DNA of 64,000 nt. Origin: Anaerolineae bacterium. GTDB taxonomy: Bacteria > Chloroflexota > Anaerolineae > 4572-78 > J111. Positions 1 to 8,747 of the stretch are shown here, in pieces. The position numbers and the translations under genes are program-made. The stretch is taken from positions 62,001 to 126,000 of the forward strand of contig JAKLJP010000007.1 in assembly GCA_023151115.1 (NCBI GenBank). The letters are read 5' to 3'. The notes below the pieces were generated by a model that saw only the letters and a list, made by a program, of their open reading frames with translations, was not told where the DNA came from and ran no database searches. The first letter of the stretch is position 1, and each line of letters opens with the position of its first letter.

Positions 1-2
1 TG

Positions 3-533
3 CTGGATGCGCCGGTTTCGGGCAGCACCATGATGGCCGAGCAAGGCGCGTTGAGTATTATGGTCGGCGGCGAGGAGAGCATCCACGAGCGGGTGCGGGA
101 AGTGCTGCTCAAAATGGGCAGCCGGACGACTCACGTCGGGCCTAATGGGGCGGCGGCTTCGCTCAAACTGGCGGTCAATATTGTCATTGGGGTGACGATG
201 CAGGTTTTGGCTGAAAGCGTTGTCTTGGCCGAGCGAGCGGGAGTAGCCCCTGAAATTGCGGTCGAGGTGTTGTCAAACAGTGCGGTTGCTTCGCCTTTGC
301 TCAAGTATAAATCAGCTCAACTGTTGCAGCCTTTGGGAGCGACCGCTTTTACAACTAGTATGATGCAGAAAGACCTTACTATGGCCCTGCAAATGGCGCG
401 TGAGGTGGGGGTGCCCTTACCGACTACGGCGACAGCGAATGAGATTATAACCATGGCCCGCAGCCTGGGCCTGGGTGAAAAGGATTTCGCCTCGGTTGTC
501 ACGGTTATCAAGCAGCTTTCTGGGGGAAAATGA
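3..533 (+). CDS. 3-hydroxyisobutyrate dehydrogenase-like NAD(P)-dependent oxidoreductase, C-terminal part
   Basis: The 5' end lies outside the window; the frame is open from base 3 and reads LDAPVSGS, matching the substrate-binding DAPVSGG motif of the 3-hydroxyisobutyrate / 2-hydroxy-3-oxopropionate dehydrogenase family. About 176 residues are visible, covering the end of the Rossmann half and the all-helical C-terminal domain. The family's catalytic lysine region is recognisable in NGAAASLKLAVNI (G-x3-K-x2-N). The family reduces or oxidises small beta-hydroxy acids with NAD(P). The stop overlaps the next start (ATGA), so it is translationally coupled to the zinc alcohol dehydrogenase. The substrate cannot be told from sequence. 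Confidence 0.85.
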   Translation: MDAPVSGSTMMAEQGALSIMVGGEESIHERVREVLLKMGSRTTHVGPNGAAASLKLAVNIVIGVTMQVLAESVVLAERAGVAPEIAVEVLSNSAVASPLLKYKSAQLLQPLGATAFTTSMMQKDLTMALQMAREVGVPLPTTATANEIITMARSLGLGEKDFASVVTVIKQLSGGK

Positions 534-1591
534 AAGCCGCTGTTTATCACGGAAACCGTGATATCCGTATCGAGTCAGTGCCGGAGCCAGGCCAGCCGGG
601 GCCGAATGAGGTTATATTAGAAGTTTTACGCGGCGCTGTCTGCGGTACTGACGTGACCGAATATTTGTATGGCCCTCACTTTGCCCCGCTGACTCAGCGC
701 CACCCGGCCAGCGGACACCTCGGCCCGATGATTTTAGGTCATGAATTTGTCGGGCGGGTGATTGAAGTAGGGCCGGAAGTTGACGGTCTCACCGTAGGTC
801 AGCGGGTAACGCCCGGCGCAGGCATGTGGTGTGGCCGGTGCGAGTGGTGTCGCAGCGGGCGGACAAATCTGTGCGCTCACTATTACACCTTAGGTTTGCA
901 CACGCACGGCGGCCTGGCCGAGTTGGTCAAAGCGCCGGCCCGGATGTGCCGGCCTGTCCCCGCAGCGTGCTCGGATGATGCGGCGGCGATGGCCCAGCCA
1001 TTGGCGGTTGCGCTGCATGCAGTGCGGCGCAGCGGCGCTCAACCGGGGCAAACGGTGGCGCTGATGGGCGTTGGCGGAATTGGGGCATTTATCCTGGCGG
1101 CGGCGCGGGCACAGGGCCTCAGTCCGATTATAGCGCTTGATGTGGACGATGAGCGGCTGGCGACGGCCTCTGCTCTGGGGGCGACCTTCATCATCAACGC
1201 CCGTCGGGAAGATCCGCTCCGGCAGATTCATGAATTGACCGAAGGGGCTGGAGTCCACGTTTTTATAGAAGCTTCGGGTGCGCCGCACGGACCGCGCATG
1301 GCCCTTGAGGCGACGCGCCGGGGAGGGCAGGTGTTGCTGGTTGGACTGCAAGCCGAGCCGTGCGCTCTGGATTTGCACCAGGTGGTGCTGCGCGAGGTTA
1401 ACATTGCCACCACAGTAGCCCATGTCTGTGATGTAGATTTGCCGGAATCATTGAGTATTTTAGCTACAACTCATTTAGCCTCAACAGTGCTCGATAGGGT
1501 TATTCCCTTAGAGGGACTGGTCAACGAGGGGTTATTGGCTATGTCGGAGGGACGAGCCAGAGGAAAAATTGTGGTTAATCCGCAGCAGTAA
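530..1591 (+). CDS. zinc-dependent medium-chain alcohol dehydrogenase (threonine / butanediol dehydrogenase type)
   Basis: 353 residues, the usual length for the MDR family. Visible motifs are the catalytic zinc ligands (Cys in GAVCGTD, His-Glu in GHEFVG), a four-cysteine structural zinc site (CGRCEWCRSGRTNLC) and the nucleotide-binding GVGGIGAF turn. All zinc ligands are intact, so it should be an active NAD(P)-dependent alcohol or polyol dehydrogenase. A GGGGGA-type ribosome site precedes the ATG, which overlaps the upstream stop by four bases. It probably works with the preceding beta-hydroxyacid dehydrogenase. Substrate unknown. Confidence 0.88.
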   Translation: MKAAVYHGNRDIRIESVPEPGQPGPNEVILEVLRGAVCGTDVTEYLYGPHFAPLTQRHPASGHLGPMILGHEFVGRVIEVGPEVDGLTVGQRVTPGAGMWCGRCEWCRSGRTNLCAHYYTLGLHTHGGLAELVKAPARMCRPVPAACSDDAAAMAQPLAVALHAVRRSGAQPGQTVALMGVGGIGAFILAAARAQGLSPIIALDVDDERLATASALGATFIINARREDPLRQIHELTEGAGVHVFIEASGAPHGPRMALEATRRGGQVLLVGLQAEPCALDLHQVVLREVNIATTVAHVCDVDLPESLSILATTHLASTVLDRVIPLEGLVNEGLLAMSEGRARGKIVVNPQQ

Positions 1592-1601
1592 TTGCTCAGT
1601 T

Positions 1602-1750
1602 ATGTCATTTCGACCGCAGAGAGAAATCCTCTACAACCTTACTTTGTACGTGCTGCGCCCTGGGGACGCTTTGCGTCGAACTTCGGTCTCGAAACCTGTC
1701 CCACCCCTTCGGGTGCGCCGAAGGGCGTGAGCTTGTCGAATGGATGACAT
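1602..1750. repeat. TGTCATTTCGA-type palindromic intergenic repeat
   Basis: Begins TGTCATTTCGACCGCAGAGA and ends near TGACAT, with internal self-complementary stretches around CTTCGGTCTCGAA. The same outer motif recurs at 14955-15044, 26291-26380 and 30490-30590. Confidence 0.7.
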
Positions 1751-1776
1751 GAACCCGAGAAGTAAAGGAGCTAATA

Positions 1777-2643
1777 ATGCACCATGTGACCCAGTTTCAT
1801 GAGTCGGCGTTACAGCCTTTCCCATTGTATAAAGAACACAGCCAGGGCTATATACAGGCCACATTAATTGACCACATGGTGGGTTCCGTTCATACCGGCA
1901 CGGCCATGTGCCAATTGGCTCCGCAGGGGGTGCTAGAGCCTCACTTTCACGCTTACGAAGAAGGATTTTATGTGTTGCAGGGCGAAGTAATCCTGAGCAT
2001 TGAGGAGCAAGCCTACCACCTCAAGCCGGGCGATTTGGGGGCCATCAAAGTTGGTCAGGTTCATGCCTGGCGCAACGTGGGCAACGAGCCGGTGCGTTGG
2101 TTTCAGATGGCCGCGCCGCAGCCCAAACCGGCCGGCGGCTGGCAGGACACCTATTTTCTCAAAGAAAGGATTGCTCCGACTGAGGCCAAACCGCTCGACT
2201 TAAATGATACTGGCGGCAATTTACTCAGCCATTTTGACGTTGGGCAAATCCCCCCGCCCGGCGACCCGGCTCGCCAAACGACGGGTGCGCCGCCGGGCGT
2301 CTTTCTCAAATGGTTGATGGATGAAAAGCTGGGGGCGGTTCATCACCGGCTGCTGTTTATCGAGTACCAACCCGGCGTCAGCCTGGCCATGCACGACCAC
2401 ACCTTTGAGGAGTCCTATTTCATCCTGAGCGGTGAAGTCGAAGCGGTGATAGACGACAAACGCTATCTGGCCAAACCGGGCGATGTGCTGTGGACCAGCG
2501 TCGGCTGTTTCCACTCCTTTGCCAACATCGGGACCGAGCCGGTGCGCTGGCTGGAGACCTTTGCCCCTCAACCTCCCCGAGAAAATGTCTTCCGTTTTAG
2601 GGGTGAATGGGAGAAAAAGGCCCAGGAGTTGGGGGCAGCTTAG
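1777..2643 (+). CDS. bicupin protein (two cupin domains)
   Basis: 288 residues with two tandem cupin barrels. The first (about residues 35-115) carries EPHFHAYEEGFYVLQGE, the second (about 190-270) AMHDHTFEESYFILSGE followed by a late His (GCFHSF). Both keep the HxH-x4-E metal-binding pattern, so both barrels could bind a metal. Bicupins include ureidoglycine aminohydrolase, oxalate decarboxylase and some ring-cleaving dioxygenases; none is a clear match. An AAAGGAG site lies just before the ATG. A second bicupin follows at 2779, which suggests a paired role in the same catabolic pathway. Function unassigned. Confidence 0.8.
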   Translation: MHHVTQFHESALQPFPLYKEHSQGYIQATLIDHMVGSVHTGTAMCQLAPQGVLEPHFHAYEEGFYVLQGEVILSIEEQAYHLKPGDLGAIKVGQVHAWRNVGNEPVRWFQMAAPQPKPAGGWQDTYFLKERIAPTEAKPLDLNDTGGNLLSHFDVGQIPPPGDPARQTTGAPPGVFLKWLMDEKLGAVHHRLLFIEYQPGVSLAMHDHTFEESYFILSGEVEAVIDDKRYLAKPGDVLWTSVGCFHSFANIGTEPVRWLETFAPQPPRENVFRFRGEWEKKAQELGAA

Positions 2644-2693
2644 ACAAGGAATGGTCGCGAACCTATGGTACGCCGGCAATAATGAAAATCGTG

Positions 2694-2762
2694 GGAACTC
2701 GTAGGAACTCAGGGAACTCAGCAGTAGTTCCTACGAGTTCCGATGAGGTCCCTCAGTTCCTA
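2694..2762. repeat. GGAACTC-word inverted repeat between bicupin genes
   Basis: Tandem copies of a GGAACTCAG-like word (period about 9) are followed by their inverted copies (TTCCTACGAGTTCC, CTCAGTTCC), giving a long imperfect hairpin. The same word recurs at 35672-35740. Confidence 0.7.
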
Positions 2763-2778
2763 TTTTCTAAGGAGGCTC

Positions 2779-3681
2779 ATGTCTATCAGACACTTAGTCC
2801 GCACGGCTGACCAGGCCGCTTTTGAACTACCCATCGCCTTTGCCGCCTTGAGCAAGGGCTTCCGCCGCTGGTCCATTGTCAACGGCGAAAGCTCCGTCCA
2901 TCAGGAGTTCAACATCTGCGAGCTTGAGCCGGGTGGGGCGATTGACACCCATATTCATTCTTTTGAGGAGAGCATTTATGTCCTCGAAGGCCAGCTTACC
3001 TGTGAAACCGGCGACGGCCTGTTTGCGCTCAAAGAGGGTGATTACGGCGTCTTTCTGGTGGCTGCGCCGCACGCCTTACGCAATACCGGCCCCGAGCGCA
3101 CCCGCTGGGTTGAAATGCTTGCGCCGCAGCCCCGTTTGGGCAGCCAGGGCGACACCTTCCCGGTTGCGCCGCTCGGCCACAGCGGGCCAGCCCTGCCCAT
3201 TGATCCCCGCGACCCCCGTACCCGCTTCTTTGGCAACATCACCCCACAGCACATGGACCCGACCAAGCAGTCTCAGGACTTGCTGGCTGTGTCGGGGAGT
3301 ATGCGCACCGCGCTGTTGGTCTATACCGGCATTACCGTAAAAATGATGATTGACAGCCAATTGGGGGCATACCTGGCGACGATGTTCATGGTCCAATACG
3401 AGCCGGGGGGCGGGGTTGGAAACCACGACCACCCTTTTGAGGAAACATACATGATTCTGGCAGGGGAAGTGGATGCCTGGTTTGACGAAACGTACTACCG
3501 GCTTAAACCGGGAGATGTGGCTTGGGCGGGCGTCGGCTGTATCCACAGATTTCGCTACCCGCAGAATGAGATCGTCCGCTGGCTCGAAACATCGGCCCCT
3601 CAACCCCCGGCCCGCTATTCCTACCGCTTTGCCCGCGACTGGGACTATTTGGAAGAGGCGTTGAAGAAAGGGCCGGCATGA
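2779..3681 (+). CDS. bicupin protein, second copy
   Basis: 300 residues from the ATG preceded by AAGGAGGCTC; the reading frame stays open 12 codons upstream, but that part lies in an intergenic repeat. Two cupin motifs are visible: DTHIHSFEESIYVLEGQ near residue 55 and GNHDHPFEETYMILAGE near residue 215, with late His in GCIHRF. Both barrels look metal-competent. It has the same two-domain layout as the upstream bicupin but is clearly diverged, so it is an old paralogue rather than a recent copy. Function unassigned. Confidence 0.8.
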   Translation: MSIRHLVRTADQAAFELPIAFAALSKGFRRWSIVNGESSVHQEFNICELEPGGAIDTHIHSFEESIYVLEGQLTCETGDGLFALKEGDYGVFLVAAPHALRNTGPERTRWVEMLAPQPRLGSQGDTFPVAPLGHSGPALPIDPRDPRTRFFGNITPQHMDPTKQSQDLLAVSGSMRTALLVYTGITVKMMIDSQLGAYLATMFMVQYEPGGGVGNHDHPFEETYMILAGEVDAWFDETYYRLKPGDVAWAGVGCIHRFRYPQNEIVRWLETSAPQPPARYSYRFARDWDYLEEALKKGPA

Positions 3682-3717
3682 GACCAGGGCAACCAACCAT
3701 TGAAAAATTTTTGCCAA

Positions 3718-3828
3718 CGCTGACCGGAGACCGGGGACCGATGAGAGCGCCTCGCCTCCCCCTGGGGGACCGGCTGCTTACCATCCTTCGCCGGCCTCCC
3801 GTCCCCGGTCCCCGGTCGTATTTACAAT
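3718..3828. repeat. GACCGGGGACC-word inverted repeat
   Basis: ACCGGAGACCGGGGACC on the left pairs with CCCGTCCCCGGTCCCCGGTC on the right, making a long GC-rich hairpin between the bicupin and the SDR gene. A related word, GGTCTCC, is repeated inside the helicase gene at 49765-49792. Confidence 0.7.
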
Positions 3829-3841
3829 AGAGGAGAAACCA

Positions 3842-4546
3842 ATGGATAAACCAGGTACAGTGGTTGTCGTCGGCGGGACTTCTGAGTTTGGCAAGCGTAT
3901 TGCTCAACACTACGCCGCCCAGGGCCGGCCGGTTATAGTAACCAGCCGCGATACGGCTCGCGCCCAGGCCGTTGCGCAGGAAGTTGGCGGCGAGTGTGCC
4001 GGCTTGAGCCTGGACCTGAGCAAGCCCCACAGCATTGCGCCCGCCCTGGCCGGGGTGGAGGATGTAGAGCATCTGGTGCTGGTGGCGGTGGACCGGGACG
4101 AGAACACGGTTCGCAACTACAATATTGACGGCGCGCTGAACTTGGTCACGCTGAAGCTGGTCGGCTACACCGAAGTAATTCACGTGCTTGCGCCCCGGAT
4201 GCACCCGCGCGGTTCGATTGTGCTCTACGGTGGTCTGGCCAAAGACCGGCCCTATCCCGGCTCCACCACCGTCTCGACGGTGAACGGTGGCGTGATGACG
4301 ATGGTTCATACGCTGGCGGTCGAACTGGCCCCGCTACGGGTGAACGCGATTCACCCCGCGATTGTGGGCGACAGCCCCTACTGGGCCAAAAAGCCCAAGG
4401 AGGTGCTCGACAAATTTCGCGCCCGGACGCCCTTGGGTGAACTGGTGACAATTGATGATGTCGTGGGTGCGACGATATTCTTGCTGGAAAACCGGGGCGT
4501 GACCGGGGTCAATCTCAGGGTTGATGGGGGGTGGATGTTGATGTGA
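3842..4546 (+). CDS. short-chain dehydrogenase/reductase-like protein lacking the catalytic Tyr-Lys
   Basis: 234 residues with an SDR Rossmann fold: an N-terminal nucleotide-binding turn (VVVVGGTSEFGKRIAQ) and a C-terminal block typical of the family (LAVELAPLRVNAIHP, then TGVNLRVDGG). The segment that normally carries Y-x3-K reads STTVSTVNGG after RPYPG, so the Tyr aligns with Val and the Lys with Asn. It may therefore not be a conventional oxidoreductase. GGAGAAACCA precedes the ATG. It lies between the bicupins and the amidohydrolase, all on the + strand. Alternatives are a binding or regulatory SDR, or an enzyme using other residues. Confidence 0.8.
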   Translation: MDKPGTVVVVGGTSEFGKRIAQHYAAQGRPVIVTSRDTARAQAVAQEVGGECAGLSLDLSKPHSIAPALAGVEDVEHLVLVAVDRDENTVRNYNIDGALNLVTLKLVGYTEVIHVLAPRMHPRGSIVLYGGLAKDRPYPGSTTVSTVNGGVMTMVHTLAVELAPLRVNAIHPAIVGDSPYWAKKPKEVLDKFRARTPLGELVTIDDVVGATIFLLENRGVTGVNLRVDGGWMLM

Positions 4547-4619
4547 GGCTGAGGTTTAGGCTAAGGTTAAGGGGGAGAAAACAAGGATAGCTCTGTTCTT
4601 AGCCTCAGTCTTAGCCTTG
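4546..4619. repeat. 6-nt-period GGCTAAG-type inverted repeat
   Basis: GAGGCT GAGGTT TAGGCT AAGGTT runs with a 6-nt period directly after the SDR stop and pairs with TTAGCCTCAGTCTTAGCC on the right. The same words appear inside the helicase gene at about 49727-49756. Confidence 0.65.
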
Positions 4620-4672
4620 AAAATAAGCGTTGTGCAACTTTATCCATATTATTTTGACAAAGGAGGTCAACG

Positions 4673-6019
4673 ATGTCAGGAGGAAGAACTCTCTTAAAAA
4701 ATGGGTGTGTGCTGACCCTCGACCGGAGTCTGGGGAACTTTACCCAGGCCGATGTATTAATCGAAGGGACCAAAATTGCCCAGGTTGGGCCGAACCTGGC
4801 TGTATCTGATGCTGAAACCATTGATGCCTCGAATATGATTGTGATGCCGGGTTTCATTGACACCCACCGCCATCTGTGGGAAGGGATTTTGCGCAACATT
4901 GGGGTGGATGTGCCGCTCGAAGGTGAAATCAGCTATCTGGCCTTTGTGCTGAATACCCTGGCCCCGGCTTACCGTGCCCAGGATGTTTACGTCGGCAACT
5001 TGGTCAGCACGCTGGGAGCCATTGATGCCGGGATAACCACCGTTCTCGATTGGTCCCATATTCAAACCACGCCGGAGCATACCGATGGAGCCATCCGTGC
5101 TCTGCAAGAATCGGGTATGCGGGCTGTTTTTGCCTATGGCCTGCCCTGGTTTGAAGCGCCCAAACCGGAACATCCCGACTGGTTCAGACGGGCGGCCAAG
5201 CAGTATTTCTCCTCCAAAGACCAGTTGCTGACGCTGGGGCTGGCAGCTTTTGGGCCGGAATTTAACTCGCTGGAAGGCAACCAGGCTGACTGGGCGCTGG
5301 CCCGTGAGTGTGACGCTCGCATCACTGCTCACGTCGGCGTCGGTACCTTTGGCAAACACGGCAAGGTAGGCGAGGTGGGCAAGGCCGGTCTGTATGGCCC
5401 GGACACCACCTTTATCCACTGCACCACTCTGAGCGATGACGAAATTCAGATGATTGTGGATACCGGCAGCACCGTGACGTTGTCTTCGCCAGTGGAAATG
5501 ATGATGGGCCATGGCATGGTCCCCACCCAGAAATTCCTGGATCGCGGCCTGCGCCCCAGCCTGAGCGTTGACGTAGAAACCAACGTCCCCAACGATATGT
5601 TCACCCAGATGCGCTCGATTATCTCGCTCCAACGCGCTTTGCTCTTTGAGCGAAAATTAGCCGGTGAGGAAAATCTGCCGGAGTTTTTGAATGCCCGCGA
5701 TGTATTAGAATTCGCTACCATCGAAGGAGCGCGGGCCAACGGCCTGGACCACAAAGTGGGCACGCTGACCCCCGGCAAAGAAGCCGACATCATTATGCTC
5801 CGCACCGACCGGGTCAACGTCTTCCCCATCAACGACCCCATTGGGGCGGTGGTCTGGGGCATGGATACCGGCAATGTGGACTCGGTGTTTGTGGCCGGCA
5901 AGGCCCTCAAGCGTAACGGCCAGCTATTGGGGGTGGATTTGGACCGGGTGCGCAAAATGGCCTACGAGTCCCGTGATTATGTTGTCGCTAAGTCAGGTTT
6001 TAAACTGCCGACCATTTGA
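4673..6019 (+). CDS. amidohydrolase, ATZ/TRZ (chlorohydrolase/deaminase) type
   Basis: 448 residues of the cytosine-deaminase-like amidohydrolase superfamily. The metal site is visible as PGFIDTHRHLWEG (HxH), AHVGVGTF (His), FIHCTTLSDDE (His) and SVDVETN (Asp), and the C-terminal composite-domain motif GTLTPGKEADIIML is present. Family members hydrolyse C-N or C-Cl bonds on heteroaromatic rings or deaminate purines and adenosyl compounds. A strong AAAGGAGGTCA ribosome site precedes the ATG. Its position just upstream of a flavin hydroxylase suggests it prepares a nitrogen-bearing aromatic for hydroxylation; that is inference. An 8-oxoguanine or S-adenosylhomocysteine deaminase role is possible but not favoured by context. 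Confidence 0.85.
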   Translation: MSGGRTLLKNGCVLTLDRSLGNFTQADVLIEGTKIAQVGPNLAVSDAETIDASNMIVMPGFIDTHRHLWEGILRNIGVDVPLEGEISYLAFVLNTLAPAYRAQDVYVGNLVSTLGAIDAGITTVLDWSHIQTTPEHTDGAIRALQESGMRAVFAYGLPWFEAPKPEHPDWFRRAAKQYFSSKDQLLTLGLAAFGPEFNSLEGNQADWALARECDARITAHVGVGTFGKHGKVGEVGKAGLYGPDTTFIHCTTLSDDEIQMIVDTGSTVTLSSPVEMMMGHGMVPTQKFLDRGLRPSLSVDVETNVPNDMFTQMRSIISLQRALLFERKLAGEENLPEFLNARDVLEFATIEGARANGLDHKVGTLTPGKEADIIMLRTDRVNVFPINDPIGAVVWGMDTGNVDSVFVAGKALKRNGQLLGVDLDRVRKMAYESRDYVVAKSGFKLPTI

Positions 6020-6173
6020 GCCGCTGCCGTCAAGGAATATTTGGAGTCCAAAAGCTGCGCTTTTGGACTCCAGACAGACAGCGATTTGGCCCACGATACT
6101 CATGAGGCGGGGACAGATTGAACCTGATTACCAAACTAAAAGGTTGCTAACAAACATTTAAGGAGGTTAATTT

Positions 6174-7763
6174 ATGTCTGTTGAAACTCAAGCTAAAGAA
6201 GATGTCGTCACCCGCCCCTATACCGGGGCCGAATATATGGAAAGTATTCGGGATGAGCGGGAAGTGTACATCTATGGAGAGCGGGTCACAGATGTGACCA
6301 CCCATCCTGCCTTTCGTAATATGGTGCGAATGGCCGCTCGCCTGTACGACGCGCTGCACGACCCGGCCCGGCAGGAGACGCTGACTGCCCCCACCGACAC
6401 CGGCAATGGCGGCATTACCCATCCTTTTTACAAAGCCCCCAAAAGCGCGGATGACCTGGTCGCCTCGCGCAACGCCATTGCCGAATGGGCCAGAATTACT
6501 TACGGTTGGATGGGCCGCAGCCCCGATTATAAAGCCGCCTTTCTGGCTACGCTGGGCGGTAATGCCGAGTTTTATGACCCCTACACCGAAAACGCCCGCC
6601 GCTGGTACAAACAGTGCCAGGAAAGTGTGGCCTTTGTCAACCACGCCATTGTCAATCCGCCGGTAGACCGCAACCGCCCGCTGGACGAAGTTAAAGATGT
6701 CTACATGCACGTCGAAGAAGAGCGGGATGACGGCCTGGTGGTCAGCGGGGCCAAAGTGGTCGCCACCACCTCGATGTTGACCCATTACAACTTTATTGCC
6801 AATAACGGCGCGCTGCCCATCAAAACCAAGCCTTTTGCCTTTGTGGCTATGGTCCCGACCAATGCTAAAGGGGTCAAGCTGTTCTGCCGCACCTCCTATT
6901 CTATGGCCGCCGAGGTCATGGGCAGCCCCTTTGACTACCCGCTCTCCAGCCGCCTGGATGAAAACGATGCGATTATTGTCTTTGACAAGGTTTTTGTGCC
7001 CTGGGAAAACGTCTTTGCCTATGGCGATATTGACAAAGTGAACAACTTCTTCCCGCGCTCCGGCTTTTTGCCGCGCTTTATGTTCCACGGCTGTACCCGC
7101 CTGGCGGTCAAGCTCGACTTCCTGGCCGGCCTGATTTTGAAAGGGGTGGAGTCCACCGGCGTGGCGGAATTTCGAGGGGTGCAGGCCAATGTGGGCGAGA
7201 TTTTGGCCTGGCGAAACCTGTTCTGGTCGCTCACCGAGGCCATGGCCCGCAATACTTCGCCCTGGACCAACGGCAATGTTTCGCCCAGTTTGGAAGCGGG
7301 GTTGGCCTACCGGGTTGTCTCGACCTATGCTTATTCTCGCGTCCGCGAAATTATCGAAAATATCATGGCCAGCGCCCTCATCTACCTGCCCTCTCACGCC
7401 GTAGACTTCAAAAATCCCGATATTCGGCCCTATCTGGACCAGTTTGTGCGCGGTTCCGGTAATTATCAGGCCATTGACCGGGTCAAACTGATGAAGTTGA
7501 TGTGGGATGCCATCGGTACCGAATTTGGGGCGCGCCATGAACTCTATGAGCGCAACTACTTTGGCAACCACGAAAGTATCCGCTTTGAAGTGTTGATGGT
7601 GGCCGAAGCGATGGGCGCCACCCAAAAGTATAAGGGCTTTGCCGAGCAGTGCATGGCCGAGTATGACCTCGATGGCTGGACCGCGCCGGACCTGCTCAAC
7701 CCGGACGACATCAACGTGGTCATGAACAAGTTTGCCAAAGACGGCCAGAACGGAAAGCATTAA
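6174..7763 (+). CDS. 4-hydroxyphenylacetate 3-hydroxylase family (HpaB-type) FADH2-dependent monooxygenase
   Basis: 529 residues, typical for HpaB/TcpA/TftD-like oxygenase components. Visible family motifs are the N-terminal [20 protein letters not shown], the central [17 protein letters not shown], and [18 protein letters not shown]. The enzyme takes FADH2 from a separate reductase and hydroxylates (or dehalogenates/denitrates) a phenol. The adjacent small flavin reductase at 7896 is the expected partner. With the ring-cleaving dioxygenase and maleylacetate reductase downstream, the likely product is hydroxyquinol. AAGGAGGTTAATTT precedes the ATG. The phenolic substrate is not decidable from sequence; resorcinol or a substituted phenol are candidates. 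Confidence 0.9.
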   Translation: MSVETQAKEDVVTRPYTGAEYMESIRDEREVYIYGERVTDVTTHPAFRNMVRMAARLYDALHDPARQETLTAPTDTGNGGITHPFYKAPKSADDLVASRNAIAEWARITYGWMGRSPDYKAAFLATLGGNAEFYDPYTENARRWYKQCQESVAFVNHAIVNPPVDRNRPLDEVKDVYMHVEEERDDGLVVSGAKVVATTSMLTHYNFIANNGALPIKTKPFAFVAMVPTNAKGVKLFCRTSYSMAAEVMGSPFDYPLSSRLDENDAIIVFDKVFVPWENVFAYGDIDKVNNFFPRSGFLPRFMFHGCTRLAVKLDFLAGLILKGVESTGVAEFRGVQANVGEILAWRNLFWSLTEAMARNTSPWTNGNVSPSLEAGLAYRVVSTYAYSRVREIIENIMASALIYLPSHAVDFKNPDIRPYLDQFVRGSGNYQAIDRVKLMKLMWDAIGTEFGARHELYERNYFGNHESIRFEVLMVAEAMGATQKYKGFAEQCMAEYDLDGWTAPDLLNPDDINVVMNKFAKDGQNGKH

Positions 7764-7765
7764 GG

Positions 7766-7893
7766 GAGTAAGGAGTAGGGAAGAGGATAGAGGATGGTGG
7801 ATGGAGGATAGACTTATCTACAATTTTCTATCTTTCCATCTTCTATCTACTATCTTCTTTTCCCCTACTACCTACTACTTACTCCGGGAGACA
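7766..7893. repeat. GATAGAG-word inverted repeat between hydroxylase and reductase
   Basis: GGAGTAAGGAGTAGGG and GAGGATAGAGGATGG on the left pair imperfectly with TACTACCTACTACTTACTCC and CTATCTACTATCTTC on the right. The whole spacer of this presumed operon consists of the repeat. Related GATAGAA arrays occur at 16229-16378 and near 49290. Confidence 0.75.
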
Positions 7894-7895
7894 CA

Positions 7896-8441
7896 ATGGA
7901 CGCATCCTCAGAAATCCAGATTGATCCGCGTGAGTTTCGCAACACGATGGGGCGTTTTGCCACCGGGGTAACGGTCATTACTACCGAGGTAGACGGTCAA
8001 CCCCACGGTATGACGGCCAATGGGTTTATGTCTATCTCGTTGGAGCCGCCGTTGGTGCTAATTTCTGTTGGTAACAAGGCCCGCTTAAATAGTTTATTGC
8101 CCCAGAGCCGGCGTTACGGGGTCAGCATTCTGTCGGCGGAGCATGAAATTTACAGCCGCCACTTTGCCGGCCGCCCGGTCGAAGGTCTCTATATTCCGTT
8201 TGTCCGCAAAAAAGATTTGCCGGTGCTGGCCGACTCGATTGCCTGTATCGTCGCCAACGTCGTGGAGATTTTTCCGGGCGGCGACCATACGCTCTATCTG
8301 GGTCAGGTGGAATATATTGAATATCAAGATGAGCGTCCGTTGTTGTTTTACGCCGGCAAGTATCGCCAACTCGATTTAACGGCGGAAGAGAAAAAGGGCT
8401 GGGCCGACGACGCGGCCTTGCTCTTCTCCTCAATGTGGTGA
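7896..8441 (+). CDS. flavin reductase (HpaC-like)
   Basis: 181 residues of the flavin reductase / FMN-binding split-barrel family. The N-terminal FRNTMGRFATGVTVITTEVDG and MTANGFMSISLEPPLVLISVG are the diagnostic blocks. It should reduce FAD or FMN with NAD(P)H and hand it to the HpaB-type oxygenase encoded just upstream. GGGAGACACA precedes the ATG. Despite the repeat in the 130-bp spacer, the pair is very probably cotranscribed. Confidence 0.9.
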   Translation: MDASSEIQIDPREFRNTMGRFATGVTVITTEVDGQPHGMTANGFMSISLEPPLVLISVGNKARLNSLLPQSRRYGVSILSAEHEIYSRHFAGRPVEGLYIPFVRKKDLPVLADSIACIVANVVEIFPGGDHTLYLGQVEYIEYQDERPLLFYAGKYRQLDLTAEEKKGWADDAALLFSSMW

Positions 8442-8483
8442 TTACTACTATTCACCTGGGGTCTAAAAGTAATTTCGCCGGGA

Positions 8484-8655
8484 TTAGTACCTTATGAGCC
8501 AGATTTTTGTACAATGAGCAAGAAGTTATTACACAGAGGGACACGGAGAAGTCACAAAGTTCCACAGAGGAATTTTTATCGCTTCTCTGCGTGTCTCTGT
8601 GAAATCTCTGCGTAACTCTGTGTTCCTGTTTGGTTCTGGCTCGTCCAGGTTAGGG
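8484..8655. repeat. 172-bp dispersed repeat, copy 1
   Basis: The same 172 bases occur in reverse complement at 44617-44788 with about 8 differences. Inside is an imperfect hairpin built of CACAGAG-like words (TTACACAGAGGGACACGGAG pairing with CTCTGCGTAACTCTGTGTT). The rest of the 305-bp gap 8442-8747 holds no gene that I can see; the right end carries the ribosome site of the binding-protein gene. Confidence 0.9.
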
Positions 8656-8747
8656 GATTTGGGGATAAAATAAAGTACCCCCTAATCTCCTAATCCCGGC
8701 CTGAGTAACTGCTCTAATTTAATTTTTCGGAGGAAGAGGTAAACATC

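Noticed and set aside
6147..7760. 537-residue antisense frame over the flavin hydroxylase
   Set aside because: It is a codon-bias shadow of the HpaB-type gene, with no recognisable domain.
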